Shown here one piece after another: positions 26,549-35,383 of a DNA stretch of 52,755 nucleotides; position 1 is the first letter of the stretch, and the number at the start of each line of letters is the position of its first letter. The DNA comes from Candidatus Undinarchaeales archaeon. GTDB lineage: Archaea; SpSt-1190; JASMDC01. Under the pieces are notes generated by a model. It was not told the DNA's origin. It searched no databases and saw nothing but the letters and a program-made list of their open reading frames with translations. The stretch lies in NCBI GenBank assembly GCA_030753015.1, contig JASMDC010000024.1:1-52755 (forward strand). The letters are read 5' to 3'. The position numbers and the translations under genes were made by a program.

Positions 26549-27682
26549 ATGATCGATTTCGGTCGTGTACGGTCCGCCCGGGTATTCATGTTCGCCATCC
26601 TGATGGTGTTCTTCGTTTGGGCGACATTTCTGCTCCTTCCTTTCTTCGAGCCCGTGTTCGTCGGCTCGGTCCTGGCCATCGTGTTCTACCCTGTGTTCAA
26701 GCGGCTCCTTGAAGTCATCGGCTCCCGCCGTCTGGCCTCGTTCGGGACCATCCTCGTCATGCTCACCATTTTCTTCGGTATAACCAGTGTGTTCCTCTCC
26801 TCCCTGGGGTCCGCAGCCACGGAGATCGGTAACAACGCAGATGAGAACATCTCCAGGCTCATGGATCGGTACGTGAGCGTCACCGGCGATCGCGCTCTCC
26901 TCGAAAAGTACACATGGGGGAAGCTCAGCGAGAAGGAGATCGCCAAGCAACTCCAGGACCTCGTCGCAGGCAACCAGGGCGTGCTCATTAAATTCGTCGG
27001 AGGCCTCGTCGGTGCCGTCGGCGACATCGTCCCCACACTCATCGTCATCTTCTACCTCATCTTCTACGTGTATGTTGACGAGGAGAGCATCCTTGAGGTC
27101 ATTCACAACATCATACCCCTCGATCCGTCGAACACCGCGTCCTTCATCAACGAGATCTCCAACAACGTACGCGGAATCGTGATCGGTCAGGGGTTCACCT
27201 CCATCGTTTCAGGTCTTTCAGGAGGTCTTGGCCTGTGGCTCTTCGGATTCAACGGCGCTGCGTTCTGGGGGTTCGTGATGATGTTCTGTGCTTTCCTCCC
27301 CATGGTGGGCACTAACCTGATATGGATCCCCGCAGGCATCATCGCCCTGGTCTTCGGCGACTATTTCTCGGGCGGAGGCATCATCATCTGGGGCTTCACC
27401 GTGCAGACCTACGTGGACAACATCTTCACACCGCAGGTCATCGGCCGTTACATGCGCTGCCATCCCGTGTTCGTGCTCCTCGGGGTGTTCGGTGGCGTGG
27501 TATCCTACGGCCTAATCGGTGTGTTCCTCGGCCCCCTGGTGCTCGTGACCTTGATGACGTGCTTCACCTACTACCAGAAGCAATGGCTCGAGATCGAGGA
27601 AGAGGATGAGGTCGAGGGGGATGAGCTCGAGGCGGAGGGGACAGAGGAAAGTGAAGCGGAGGACGAGGATGACGAGGAATGA
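26549..27682 (+). CDS. AI-2E/PerM family membrane transporter
   Basis: A 377-residue membrane protein with the AI-2E (PerM/YdiK) layout: two helices at the N-terminus, a soluble stretch of about 90 residues, then five to six helices with the family end (PQVIGRYMRCHPVFVLLGV and FGGVVSYGLIGVFLGPL). The last 40 residues are almost entirely acidic. Some bacterial relatives are Na+/H+ antiporters or exporters; the substrate here is unknown. ATG at 26549 follows GGAGG at good spacing. Confidence 0.88.
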   Translation: MIDFGRVRSARVFMFAILMVFFVWATFLLLPFFEPVFVGSVLAIVFYPVFKRLLEVIGSRRLASFGTILVMLTIFFGITSVFLSSLGSAATEIGNNADENISRLMDRYVSVTGDRALLEKYTWGKLSEKEIAKQLQDLVAGNQGVLIKFVGGLVGAVGDIVPTLIVIFYLIFYVYVDEESILEVIHNIIPLDPSNTASFINEISNNVRGIVIGQGFTSIVSGLSGGLGLWLFGFNGAAFWGFVMMFCAFLPMVGTNLIWIPAGIIALVFGDYFSGGGIIIWGFTVQTYVDNIFTPQVIGRYMRCHPVFVLLGVFGGVVSYGLIGVFLGPLVLVTLMTCFTYYQKQWLEIEEEDEVEGDELEAEGTEESEAEDEDDEE

Positions 27683-27746
27683 TGCGGTTCACGGGCTCTC
27701 CTGGAGCGTACTATAGTAATATAACGCATTTGTAACTTTGTATAGG

Positions 27747-27769
27747 TTCATATATATTATTTATATGAA
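27747..27769. promoter_or_regulatory. Inverted repeat and AT-rich promoter of the TFB-like gene
   Basis: TTCATATA (27747-27754), seven nt, TATATGAA (27762-27769) is a perfect inverted repeat inside a very AT-rich block (27715-27800). The TATA-like elements here and at 27789-27795 precede the ATG at 27805. The repeat could be an operator or simply reflect overlapping TATA elements. Confidence 0.4.
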
Positions 27770-27804
27770 ATATTTAATTAGATTGCCGGATATATACTTA
27801 GTTG

Positions 27805-28374
27805 ATGTGCAATCGAAACGAAGCCGAACAGCGGCTCCTCAGGTTCCTGGAGAAGCGGGGGTGCGATGAATACTTCGACGAGATCATCGACACAACCGAC
27901 TCCTTGACCTGCGGCAACGGTTTCTACTCCTATCTTCCTGCGGTCACCTATGTCATCCTCCGTGACCGACACGGTATGGTCGTCTCACCGGCGGAGGTCA
28001 CGAGCGAGGGACCGGGACAGGCCCGGTTCAAGTTCATCCAGAAGGTAAGGCGGGCTTTGGACATATCGAGGGAGCGGTGCGTGGCGTGCGACGCGGCGAT
28101 CAACGAGACCATCGCGAGCATCTGCCGCGCACTCTCCCTCACCCATCCGGTGCAGAAGGAGGCAGGCCGCCTCAACGACACGATCCCGGCCTCCCAGCGA
28201 GCACGGGTCAAGGAGATGTTCTACTACTGCGCCACCCTTGTCTATCTTGCTGCCGCACGCTTCGATCATGTCAGTTCATCGCGTGAGCTCGCCCATGGTC
28301 TTGACATCTCCCATAACTACCTGCGCAAGTACGAACGCTTCATCAGACAGGAGATGTCCGGTGCGGGCATCTAG
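27805..28374 (+). CDS. Cyclin-box protein resembling TFB without zinc ribbon
   Basis: A 189-residue protein formed by two cyclin-like helical repeats: the first around SYLPAVTYVILRDRHGMVVSPAEV (about 40-85) and the second around YYCATLVYLAAARFDHVSSSRELA (130-180). This is the arrangement of the core of archaeal transcription factor B, but the N-terminal zinc ribbon and B-finger are absent; only isolated cysteines are present (CVAC near residue 92). It may modulate transcription by binding TBP or DNA without recruiting polymerase. Similarity is by pattern and should be treated as tentative. Its stop overlaps the convergent stop of the giant Cys-rich gene by 4 bp. Confidence 0.6.
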   Translation: MCNRNEAEQRLLRFLEKRGCDEYFDEIIDTTDSLTCGNGFYSYLPAVTYVILRDRHGMVVSPAEVTSEGPGQARFKFIQKVRRALDISRERCVACDAAINETIASICRALSLTHPVQKEAGRLNDTIPASQRARVKEMFYYCATLVYLAAARFDHVSSSRELAHGLDISHNYLRKYERFIRQEMSGAGI

Positions 28375-31300
28375 TCGAGCTGTTGGACGCTACAGGTGCA
28401 ACCGCAGTGATGGACGTCCACTCGGCAAGCATCCGTGTCCACCTTCAGCTCGCATGAAGGGACGCATCCGTTGCATCTGACCTCCAGTGCGCAGTCGCCA
28501 ACCTCGATGTCCTGGAGGATGTCCACCCGATCGCCCTCCACTGCCTCGTAGCCGCCGATGAGCTTGGCGCCGGGATGGACGGACTGGTCTATGTAGCTGT
28601 CCGCCCAGGCGAGGTCTTCCTCGTCCTTGGCCTTCACCTGGAGAACATAGGTCGCGCCCTCTTGGATCCGGAAGGGCATGGTCGCCACGGTTATGTTCGC
28701 ACCGGGAGCTATCCCGCGCACCAGCTCGCCGCCGGTGGCCATCACGGCCTCTCCCAGATTGGAACCCGTACCGATCACCTTCAGGCCGATGTTACCACTG
28801 AAGGGGACACGGGCCAGGTTGCGCATAACAACGCGTGCGAAAACACGGCCGCCCGGCTCCACGTTCACCACTGAAGCATCCCCGGCCAGGAACCTGGCCT
28901 CGACGGCCTCCAGGCGCGGGAGCACGACCTCTGCGTAGGCCTCGGGATAGGAGCGACCGGCGGGAGTGGCGGCGTCCCGGCAGGCAGTGGTGAGATGCGG
29001 GAGGGCGCAGGCATCCTTGCCGGTCCCGTACACTGTAAGAGGTCCCTGGAACAGGATACCGCTCGCGGCCCGGGCCGTTGCATGGATCCCCAGCACGAGA
29101 TCGGCCCATTCGCTGCTGACGATGACCGGATCGGTCTTCAGGGCGACACCGTCCTCCTCGCTCCAGAGGGTGTGGGTCTGGACCGTGCCCTGAAAGCGTC
29201 CCCCTGCGGTGATGGCGAGCTCCACCTTCACCGGCGCGGTCCTGCTCGAGAGCCGCACCTCTCCCACAACGCTCATCCCGGGATATACCCGATTGACCGG
29301 TTCACCGTCGGCGAGCACCCGTGCCGATACAATCATGGCCTCAGGCGGATGGTCGTAGGCGCGGATCGGACCCATTGCCTGGGCCACGACCACCCCGTCG
29401 CGGTCACGTACGTTGATCAACGATCGTAGGTAGGAGCCCACCTGGTCGGATCCCAGGGTGAGTGGTGCTGTTGTGAGGATCTTGATGTCACCAGGGTCCA
29501 TGGTGGGAATGGTGAGGGTGGTCACGGTACCTGTCCGGCGCTCCTTGCAGGTGCACTCGCACGAACGGTCCGAAGGGCACTCACCGCACCGGCACTCGGT
29601 CAGCACCAGGAGCGAGAGCTCTGCCGAGCCCGAGAAGCTGGTGATACCGAGGTTCTGGACGCGTAAGGAGGCGGTCACGGCCTCGCCGACGACGAGCAGC
29701 TCGGCAGGCTCACCGGCCAGGAGCAGGTCGGGCACTATCTCAACAACGGGAGCGCGTGCCCGACACATGCGACCGCACAGTTCCGGTAGGTCCTCACCCC
29801 GGCAGCTGAGAGTGCACTTGAGTGCCGCAAGGGGGAGGGTAGCACAGGTCTCGATGCATCCCTTCCAGAGGTCCGGGCTCCGGCGGAGGCACTCCCGCTC
29901 GCAGGATATGTCGGCGGTCTCGCACGCCGTTGTGCACCGGTCGACCAGGGCCCTGTCGCCCCGGGCCATCTTCTGGCAGTCGGTCAGGCAGCTGTCCTCC
30001 CCGACGAGGCAGCCCTCGTCCACCGGCACCTCCCTCAGTCCCAGACGACAACACATCCCGGTGGATGACGTGGCGGTCTGGCACCGGTCGTAGGTGAGAC
30101 CGTAGAGCTCGGCAAGGTCGCAGCTGGCACCGTCACCTGATGCCTTGACACCACCGAGAGCGTTCGTGGGGAAGAGGCGTCGGCAGCACGCTTCGACGTC
30201 AGGGCGCGGACGGGGGACACATCGCTGGAGTGTACGACGCCACTCGTCCCCCATCTCGCACACGCAGGTTCCGGTCTGGGGATGACAGTGGGAGCGTCGG
30301 GTCCGGTAACAGTCCATGCAGTGGGTCTCGCAGGGAGCGGCAGGGAGTGGTCTGACGAAGGTGTCATCCAGGCACTGCGTCTCGTTCACGAAGAGGCTGC
30401 GTCCCGAGGCCCGGGTGAACACCTCCAGGAGCCGGAGCAGGTTGGCTGACCAGGGGTCCACGTTGCCATCCCTTACTTGCCGGCCGTAGGTCTCCTCCTT
30501 GCATAGCTTGAAGGTCGTGCAGAACGCGCTCTCTGCTCGGGAGCTGCCCCCGGCACCGTCAGATGTGGCGGAGCATGCCTCCACTCCAAAACCCTCGCAG
30601 CATTCCCGGGCGCGCGTCAGCACGTCGTCGCACTCATCAATGCCCTGGTCCTTGCAGAACCGCCACACCTTGGCCTCGTCCACTACCAGACGGACCATGG
30701 TGGCGGGCCGTGAGAAGTGATGTGTGGTGACGTCATCCCTGAGAACGGGGGATGCAAGGGTGGTCACATGTCGGGACACGGCCTGCTGGTAGGCGTTGAT
30801 GTCCATCCCCCCCACAGGCTCCGCGGAGCCGAGCACCATGTCAAGGATTATATCTAACTCGGCTTGGGCCTCGCGGGCGGAGTCACCGTCCAGCGCCCCG
30901 GTCCGCATGGCGGCCTCCAGCTTTCCCCGGAGCACGCCAAGGCGCTCGAGCACGATAGGGTATCGTTCGAGGACGTTCCTCTCCATGAACCTCAGCGCTA
31001 AAGCCAGCTCTGCGGCGCCGGCGCAGGGGGCCATCCCCGGATTCTCTGCAAGGAGGCAGGCGTCCCGCAGGTCGATCGTCTTTAGCGAGCACTCATGCAC
31101 GCCCGTGGGCGATCGATAGCGGTCCACACAGAAAGCATCAGAGGGGCACGATGCGGCCACACCAGCGCATCCTTCCGGGAGCGCTTTACCGCCGGCATCG
31201 GCCGATGTGGTGCCCAGCGTTGCCACGCCGTACCCGCCTCCTCCGATGTCACCCACCGAGGCCTCGCATCTCGCACAATGGACGATCAGCGCCAGGTGTT

Positions 31301-31565
31301 CGAGCTTCAGGTCGGCGTACATGTCGGTGTAGAAGGCTATGTAGCGCTCGAACGCCCGCTCGACCTCGCTGATGTATGCGGCGATATTGGTATGGGCGGC
31401 CGGGGGGCAATGGAGGAGGGTTGTGTCCAGGTCCTCGGGCTCACCAGGAACGCTCACGGTACCGGTCTTCACACCGTGGCCGCAGGGCCCGGCAAGGGCT
31501 GGAACGAGGAGGAGCGTGAGGACTAGGGTGATGGTGATCACCGAAGGTCCACGTAGCCGTTCCAT
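28371..31565 (-). CDS. Large secreted cysteine-rich protein
   Basis: A 1064-residue protein with a signal peptide (about residues 1-25, VPALA end) and no clear C-terminal anchor. The first 380 residues contain paired cysteines in a helical context. About 380-620 is a dense cysteine region, with clusters such as CMDCYRTRRSHC and CRCGECPSDRSCECTCK. From about 620 to 1000 there are two or three beta-rich, CARDB-like segments (SLRVQNLGITSFSG, VMRNLARVPFSGNIGL), followed by a last short cysteine cluster with CTC. It is probably an extracellular or cell-surface protein. The ATG at 31565 is preferred to the upstream in-frame TTG. Confidence 0.82.
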   Translation of the reverse strand: MERLRGPSVITITLVLTLLLVPALAGPCGHGVKTGTVSVPGEPEDLDTTLLHCPPAAHTNIAAYISEVERAFERYIAFYTDMYADLKLEHLALIVHCARCEASVGDIGGGGYGVATLGTTSADAGGKALPEGCAGVAASCPSDAFCVDRYRSPTGVHECSLKTIDLRDACLLAENPGMAPCAGAAELALALRFMERNVLERYPIVLERLGVLRGKLEAAMRTGALDGDSAREAQAELDIILDMVLGSAEPVGGMDINAYQQAVSRHVTTLASPVLRDDVTTHHFSRPATMVRLVVDEAKVWRFCKDQGIDECDDVLTRARECCEGFGVEACSATSDGAGGSSRAESAFCTTFKLCKEETYGRQVRDGNVDPWSANLLRLLEVFTRASGRSLFVNETQCLDDTFVRPLPAAPCETHCMDCYRTRRSHCHPQTGTCVCEMGDEWRRTLQRCVPRPRPDVEACCRRLFPTNALGGVKASGDGASCDLAELYGLTYDRCQTATSSTGMCCRLGLREVPVDEGCLVGEDSCLTDCQKMARGDRALVDRCTTACETADISCERECLRRSPDLWKGCIETCATLPLAALKCTLSCRGEDLPELCGRMCRARAPVVEIVPDLLLAGEPAELLVVGEAVTASLRVQNLGITSFSGSAELSLLVLTECRCGECPSDRSCECTCKERRTGTVTTLTIPTMDPGDIKILTTAPLTLGSDQVGSYLRSLINVRDRDGVVVAQAMGPIRAYDHPPEAMIVSARVLADGEPVNRVYPGMSVVGEVRLSSRTAPVKVELAITAGGRFQGTVQTHTLWSEEDGVALKTDPVIVSSEWADLVLGIHATARAASGILFQGPLTVYGTGKDACALPHLTTACRDAATPAGRSYPEAYAEVVLPRLEAVEARFLAGDASVVNVEPGGRVFARVVMRNLARVPFSGNIGLKVIGTGSNLGEAVMATGGELVRGIAPGANITVATMPFRIQEGATYVLQVKAKDEEDLAWADSYIDQSVHPGAKLIGGYEAVEGDRVDILQDIEVGDCALEVRCNGCVPSCELKVDTDACRVDVHHCGCTCSVQQLD

Positions 31566-31680
31566 TGACAATCCTCACTCTATGCCCATCTAGTGCCGTG
31601 GAAGTATTATCAAGGTTTCGCCGAGGTCCGACCGAACAGGTCACGCTCTGAACCGTAGTCAGTGTGAAAAAGAAGGGCAG

Positions 31681-31705
31681 GGCCCCCCGGGAGTGCCGGG
31701 GGGCC
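31681..31705 (-). terminator. Strong hairpin terminator after the carbamoyltransferase gene
   Basis: GGCCCCCCGG (31681-31690) pairs perfectly with CCGGGGGGCC (31696-31705) across a five-nt loop, 24 nt past the stop codon on the minus strand. It is followed on that strand by CTTCTTTTTC, so it has both a GC stem and a T-rich tract. Confidence 0.75.
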
Positions 31706-31728
31706 TGTTTAACGCCTATCTAACTACC

Positions 31729-32832
31729 TTACTCCTTCTTGCCCATGATGGCCGTCATGAGGGCCTTCTGGGAGTGGAGGCGGTTTCCGGCCTCGTCGAA
31801 GCAGATGGAGTTAGGTCCGTCAATGACCTCGTCGGTGACCTCCTGGCCGCGGTCGGCGGGCAGGCAGTGCATGTACTTGACGTTCTTGTTGGCAAGGTCC
31901 ATCTTACGCTGGTCGCAGATCCAGCCGCGAGCCTGCAGGGCGAGCTTGTTCGCAAGCTCCTTGTCAGGCACGGTGCGGTTGTTCCAAGGGCCCACGAGGG
32001 CGTCCCGCGGCGCCCACGCCTTGGGGTAGACGATATCGGCCCCCTCGAAAGCGGCCTCCATGTCCTCCGTCTCCTCGAAGGAACCGCCGAACATGTCCGC
32101 GTACTCCTTGCAGCGTGCGATGATGGAGTCCTCGAGCTCGAATCCCTTGGGCCGGGCGAACACGACGTCCATTCCCATCATGGTGGTGTGGAGAACGCAG
32201 CTCGTGGGAACGGCCAGTGGCTTGAGACCGCCGGAGAAGGCGTAGCTCATAACGTACTTCTTCTTCTCGTACTTTCCGTTGAGGTGCTCGTCGATGGCCT
32301 GCCAGTCAGCGAGCGCCTGGCATGGGTGGAATATGTCGTCCTCCATGTTGATGAGGGGGACATCCGCCCACCGGGCGAACTCCTGGATGATCTTGTGGCC
32401 CTTTGCGTACTTCCACTCCACGGGATCGCCGTAGATGCGAATGGAGATGGCGTTGCCCATCTCGGAGAGCACACGCCCAACATCGGCGATGCGCTCGGTC
32501 TTGTAGGGTACGTCCTCGCCAGGGAGCGCGGGCTTATAGATGGCCGAGGGATCAAGGAAGTGGGCATGGCCGCCCAGCTGGGTCATTCCTGCCTCGAAGG
32601 AGTTGCGGGTCCTCAGCGAGTCGTTGAAGAACAACATGAAGAGGGTCTGACGGGTCATGTAGTCGTGAGGGACTCCCGCCTTGAACTTCTTCTTCAGATC
32701 CTTTGCAATCTCTATGAGCAGTTTCCAGTCATCTATGGACCAGTCGTCGTTAATGCGCGGATCCTTGTTCTTGCCGAGCATCTCAGGCTCGATCCAGTCT
32801 CGTCCTTCGAAAATACCGACATTGTCTGGCAT
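31729..32832 (-). CDS. Carbamoyltransferase of the ornithine/acetylornithine type
   Basis: A 367-residue aspartate/ornithine carbamoyltransferase family protein. Carbamoyl-phosphate residues are seen in FNDSLRTRNSFE (in place of STRTR) and HPCQALADW; the C-terminal HCLPADRG motif binds the second substrate. The sequence GMTQLGGHAHFLDP and the longer length resemble N-acetyl- or N-succinyl-ornithine transcarbamylases and other non-standard members more than plain ArgF. The second substrate is therefore uncertain. A strong TATA box (TTTAAAAATG on the minus strand, 32884-32893) precedes the gene, and a strong terminator follows, so it is probably monocistronic. Confidence 0.85.
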   Translation of the reverse strand: MPDNVGIFEGRDWIEPEMLGKNKDPRINDDWSIDDWKLLIEIAKDLKKKFKAGVPHDYMTRQTLFMLFFNDSLRTRNSFEAGMTQLGGHAHFLDPSAIYKPALPGEDVPYKTERIADVGRVLSEMGNAISIRIYGDPVEWKYAKGHKIIQEFARWADVPLINMEDDIFHPCQALADWQAIDEHLNGKYEKKKYVMSYAFSGGLKPLAVPTSCVLHTTMMGMDVVFARPKGFELEDSIIARCKEYADMFGGSFEETEDMEAAFEGADIVYPKAWAPRDALVGPWNNRTVPDKELANKLALQARGWICDQRKMDLANKNVKYMHCLPADRGQEVTDEVIDGPNSICFDEAGNRLHSQKALMTAIMGKKE

Positions 32833-32919
32833 CTGTAATCACCTTTCGCTAAACCCTTTTGGGCGGGCCTGAGAACTGACCGACATTTTTAAAGGCTTTG
32901 GTGATGGGTGCGGGATTGT

Positions 32920-33645
32920 TCACTCCATGTAGGCCCGGGTGATGACCACGTCCTCCACGGGAACGTCCCCGTGACCCGCCTTTGAGGCAGTGTCCACCGC
33001 AGCGATGGCGTCCACATTATCCATGCCCTCGACCACCTTGCCGAACACAGCGTAGCCGTTACCGTCCGGGCTGGGGTAGTCCAGCATGGCGTTGTCCTTG
33101 TGATTGATGAAGAATTGGCTGCTGGCACTGTCAGGAGCGCTGGTGCGCGCCATCGCGATGGTGCCCCGCTCGTTCTTGAGGCCGTTCTTCCCCTCGTTCT
33201 TGATGGACGCCCGACCAGGCTCTTTGCGCTGCATACCGGGGAGGAAACCACCACCCTGTATCATGAAGTCCGGGATCACGCGGTGGAAGATGAGGCCGTC
33301 GTAAAAGCCATCCTCGACGTACGCGACTATGTTCTTGACGGTGATGGGGGCTTTCTCCTTGTCGAGCTTCACCTTGATCGTGCCCTTGGTGGTCTCCAGG
33401 ACCATGATGCCCTGTGGACCTGCGGGGGCGACGGGTGCAGCAGAGGCCACCGGGGGTCTAATTGGGCCAGTCGTCTCGATCTCGGAGGATTTCTTGGTGG
33501 TGGCTGCGCCTTCCTTTGCCGTTGGTGCGTCCACCGGTCCGACGACCGCCCAGAACACGATGGCGAAGGCCACCATGCCGCATAGGGCAGCAAGCACGTT
33601 GATTGCATCGTCCGTTGGAGTACGTTGAGGAGTGTGTTCCATCAT
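32920..33645 (-). CDS. Membrane-anchored cyclophilin-type peptidyl-prolyl isomerase
   Basis: A 241-residue protein: one N-terminal transmembrane helix (about 18-38), a Pro/Ala-rich linker, and a cyclophilin domain from about residue 80. The catalytic region FHRVIPDFMIQGG, the ARTSAPDSASSQFFIN segment and GYAVFGKVVEGMDNVD are typical. It probably helps proteins fold on the outer side of the membrane. The ATG at 33645 lies about 25 nt from TTTTTTAAATC, suggesting a leaderless message. Confidence 0.93.
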   Translation of the reverse strand: MMEHTPQRTPTDDAINVLAALCGMVAFAIVFWAVVGPVDAPTAKEGAATTKKSSEIETTGPIRPPVASAAPVAPAGPQGIMVLETTKGTIKVKLDKEKAPITVKNIVAYVEDGFYDGLIFHRVIPDFMIQGGGFLPGMQRKEPGRASIKNEGKNGLKNERGTIAMARTSAPDSASSQFFINHKDNAMLDYPSPDGNGYAVFGKVVEGMDNVDAIAAVDTASKAGHGDVPVEDVVITRAYME

Positions 33646-33757
33646 GACCGCCCTTAACCTGAGAGGTTTGATTTAAAAAACTGGCCCTAGGAAAGGACAT
33701 TAACCCGAGGATTTTTATAGCATTACTGTTCCATTATTTGATGCGAGAATAGGTGGT

Positions 33758-34384
33758 ATGTCGATGAAACGCGCTCGTCACACCATTTCCAACGCCAAAG
33801 GTCAGGCTGGACCCATCCTCCTTGTGCTCGGGCTAGTCATCGGCCTCATGGTGGTCTCGTTCGTCGGGAAATATATCAAGGACACTGCTGGCCAAGCCAT
33901 GACAAAGGGCAAGCAGGAGAGCGACCAGCTCCACAAGGTCATCTCTGGCCGTCTTGAGATCACTTCGATCTACCCGACCGTGGACAATCTCAAGAACGGC
34001 TTCTGCGGCGATCCCAACTTGTGCGAGTTGTCAAGCACGAACGTGAACGCCGCCAAGCTCCTGCTCCAGATAAAGAACTCGGGCGACAACACCATCCGCG
34101 CGTCACAGCTTTGGGGGATGAGCCTGTACATCAACGAGGTGCCCCTGGCGAACGCCACGGGCTGGGGCATCACCCAGGGCTTCGATACGCCCTGGAATCC
34201 CAAAGACACCAAGACCATCGCTCTGAACATCGACTGTGGAACGCTCGCCGACCGACCTGACGGTCTCATGAGCATCAGGATCATGCCCTCGGTGGGGAGC
34301 CTCGCCACGGCAGATATCACATGCGAGGCCTGCTGCAAGCGTCAACCTGACTACCATGCCGAGTGCCTGGAGCTCTGTAAGTAG
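33758..34384 (+). CDS. Type IV pilin-like or single-helix anchored surface protein
   Basis: A 208-residue protein. A basic N-terminus (KRARHTISNAKGQ) leads directly into one hydrophobic helix (AGPILLVLGLVIGLMVVSF), the pattern of archaeal class III (pilin/archaellin) signal peptides with cleavage after KG. The remainder is soluble with several cysteines, ending in CEACCKRQ and CLELCK. No pilin assembly genes are nearby, so a simple anchored protein is possible. Its last 34 bp overlap the convergent hypothetical gene. Confidence 0.65.
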   Translation: MSMKRARHTISNAKGQAGPILLVLGLVIGLMVVSFVGKYIKDTAGQAMTKGKQESDQLHKVISGRLEITSIYPTVDNLKNGFCGDPNLCELSSTNVNAAKLLLQIKNSGDNTIRASQLWGMSLYINEVPLANATGWGITQGFDTPWNPKDTKTIALNIDCGTLADRPDGLMSIRIMPSVGSLATADITCEACCKRQPDYHAECLELCK

Positions 34385-35331
34385 GATTCCGGCCCCTGCA
34401 AAGGCACCTCGAAGGACAGCACTGCCCGTAGGAACTCCTCTCGGCTCGCGCCCCAGTGGAGCACATGACCTTGAGCATCTTCGATGACTGTAGGCCCCGT
34501 GCGTGACGTGCGGCAGCATCGGGTGATGAACGGCCCCTCAGGGTCCGAGAGCCGTTCATGGGGGCAGATGGTCACGGTCCTTACGTCCTTGGCCCCGAGC
34601 GTTTCGAGGATGTCCCTGCCGAGAACGCACCCGAAGGCGAGGGTGTCACCCGAGGGGAGCGAGACGACGGTCTTCCGGTCGCACTGGTCGAAGAAGAGCA
34701 CACGCCGCCCGGGGAGGTCCACCTGGTCCGCTGCAACGGAGCAAGGGAGCACGACCGTGCCCTCGGACGCCCCCAGTGCCTCGTCGGTCAGGTCACGGAG
34801 GTGGAGCTCGAACCGCACAGGGAGCAGGGGCTCCGTCTCTTTGACAAAGCGGATGAGTCGGGTGGGCCCGGGGGGTACGATGTCGTATACATGAATGACC
34901 GAGAGCGAGGTGCGCAGGTCCACGAAAATCACATGGTCCGTACGGCCGAAGAGCACCGTCACGGGGGCGCCCGATCCATCGACGGCAGCCAGCACATGAA
35001 AGGCATCGTGCACCTCCACATCCGCTGTCACGACCGCCGTCTCGTCCCATCCGGCCAGGCATGTCACCCGCTCGACGGGTTGGAGTGTGCCATCGGCACC
35101 AGGTTCACGCACCAGCTGGAACACGCACGCCCGTTCGCGGTCCTCGGTCGTGACGACGACGAAATCGGTGCGGAAGAAGGCCAGGTCGGCGGCGAACCGG
35201 TCAGCCAGCTCGTCCTCAGGTAGGGGACGGGGGACGGTCTTGTGGGCCACATGCTTGCAATGCGTTGGGATGTACACGGCGTCCACCCCGCCGGGACCGG
35301 CGGATGGTGGTAAAGAAGGGGGAACAGACAT
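34351..35331 (-). CDS. Hypothetical protein, about 326 residues
   Basis: No family recognised. From ATG at 35331 the protein begins MSVPPSLPPSAGPGG and continues as a mixed alpha/beta, rather beta-rich sequence with several cysteines (HCKHVAHK near the start, CVFQL, LPCSVAADQ, FDQCDRK, ICPHE, CCRTSRTG). No signal peptide or membrane segments. Good codon bias over the whole length supports it. It is divergent from the TPR gene, with 52 nt between the starts. Confidence 0.7.
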   Translation of the reverse strand: MSVPPSLPPSAGPGGVDAVYIPTHCKHVAHKTVPRPLPEDELADRFAADLAFFRTDFVVVTTEDRERACVFQLVREPGADGTLQPVERVTCLAGWDETAVVTADVEVHDAFHVLAAVDGSGAPVTVLFGRTDHVIFVDLRTSLSVIHVYDIVPPGPTRLIRFVKETEPLLPVRFELHLRDLTDEALGASEGTVVLPCSVAADQVDLPGRRVLFFDQCDRKTVVSLPSGDTLAFGCVLGRDILETLGAKDVRTVTICPHERLSDPEGPFITRCCRTSRTGPTVIEDAQGHVLHWGASREEFLRAVLSFEVPLQGPESYLQSSRHSAW

Positions 35332-35383
35332 AAATCTTGGCCCCTTCGAATTGACCATGGGCCATGCAGGAGGTGACTGAAAA

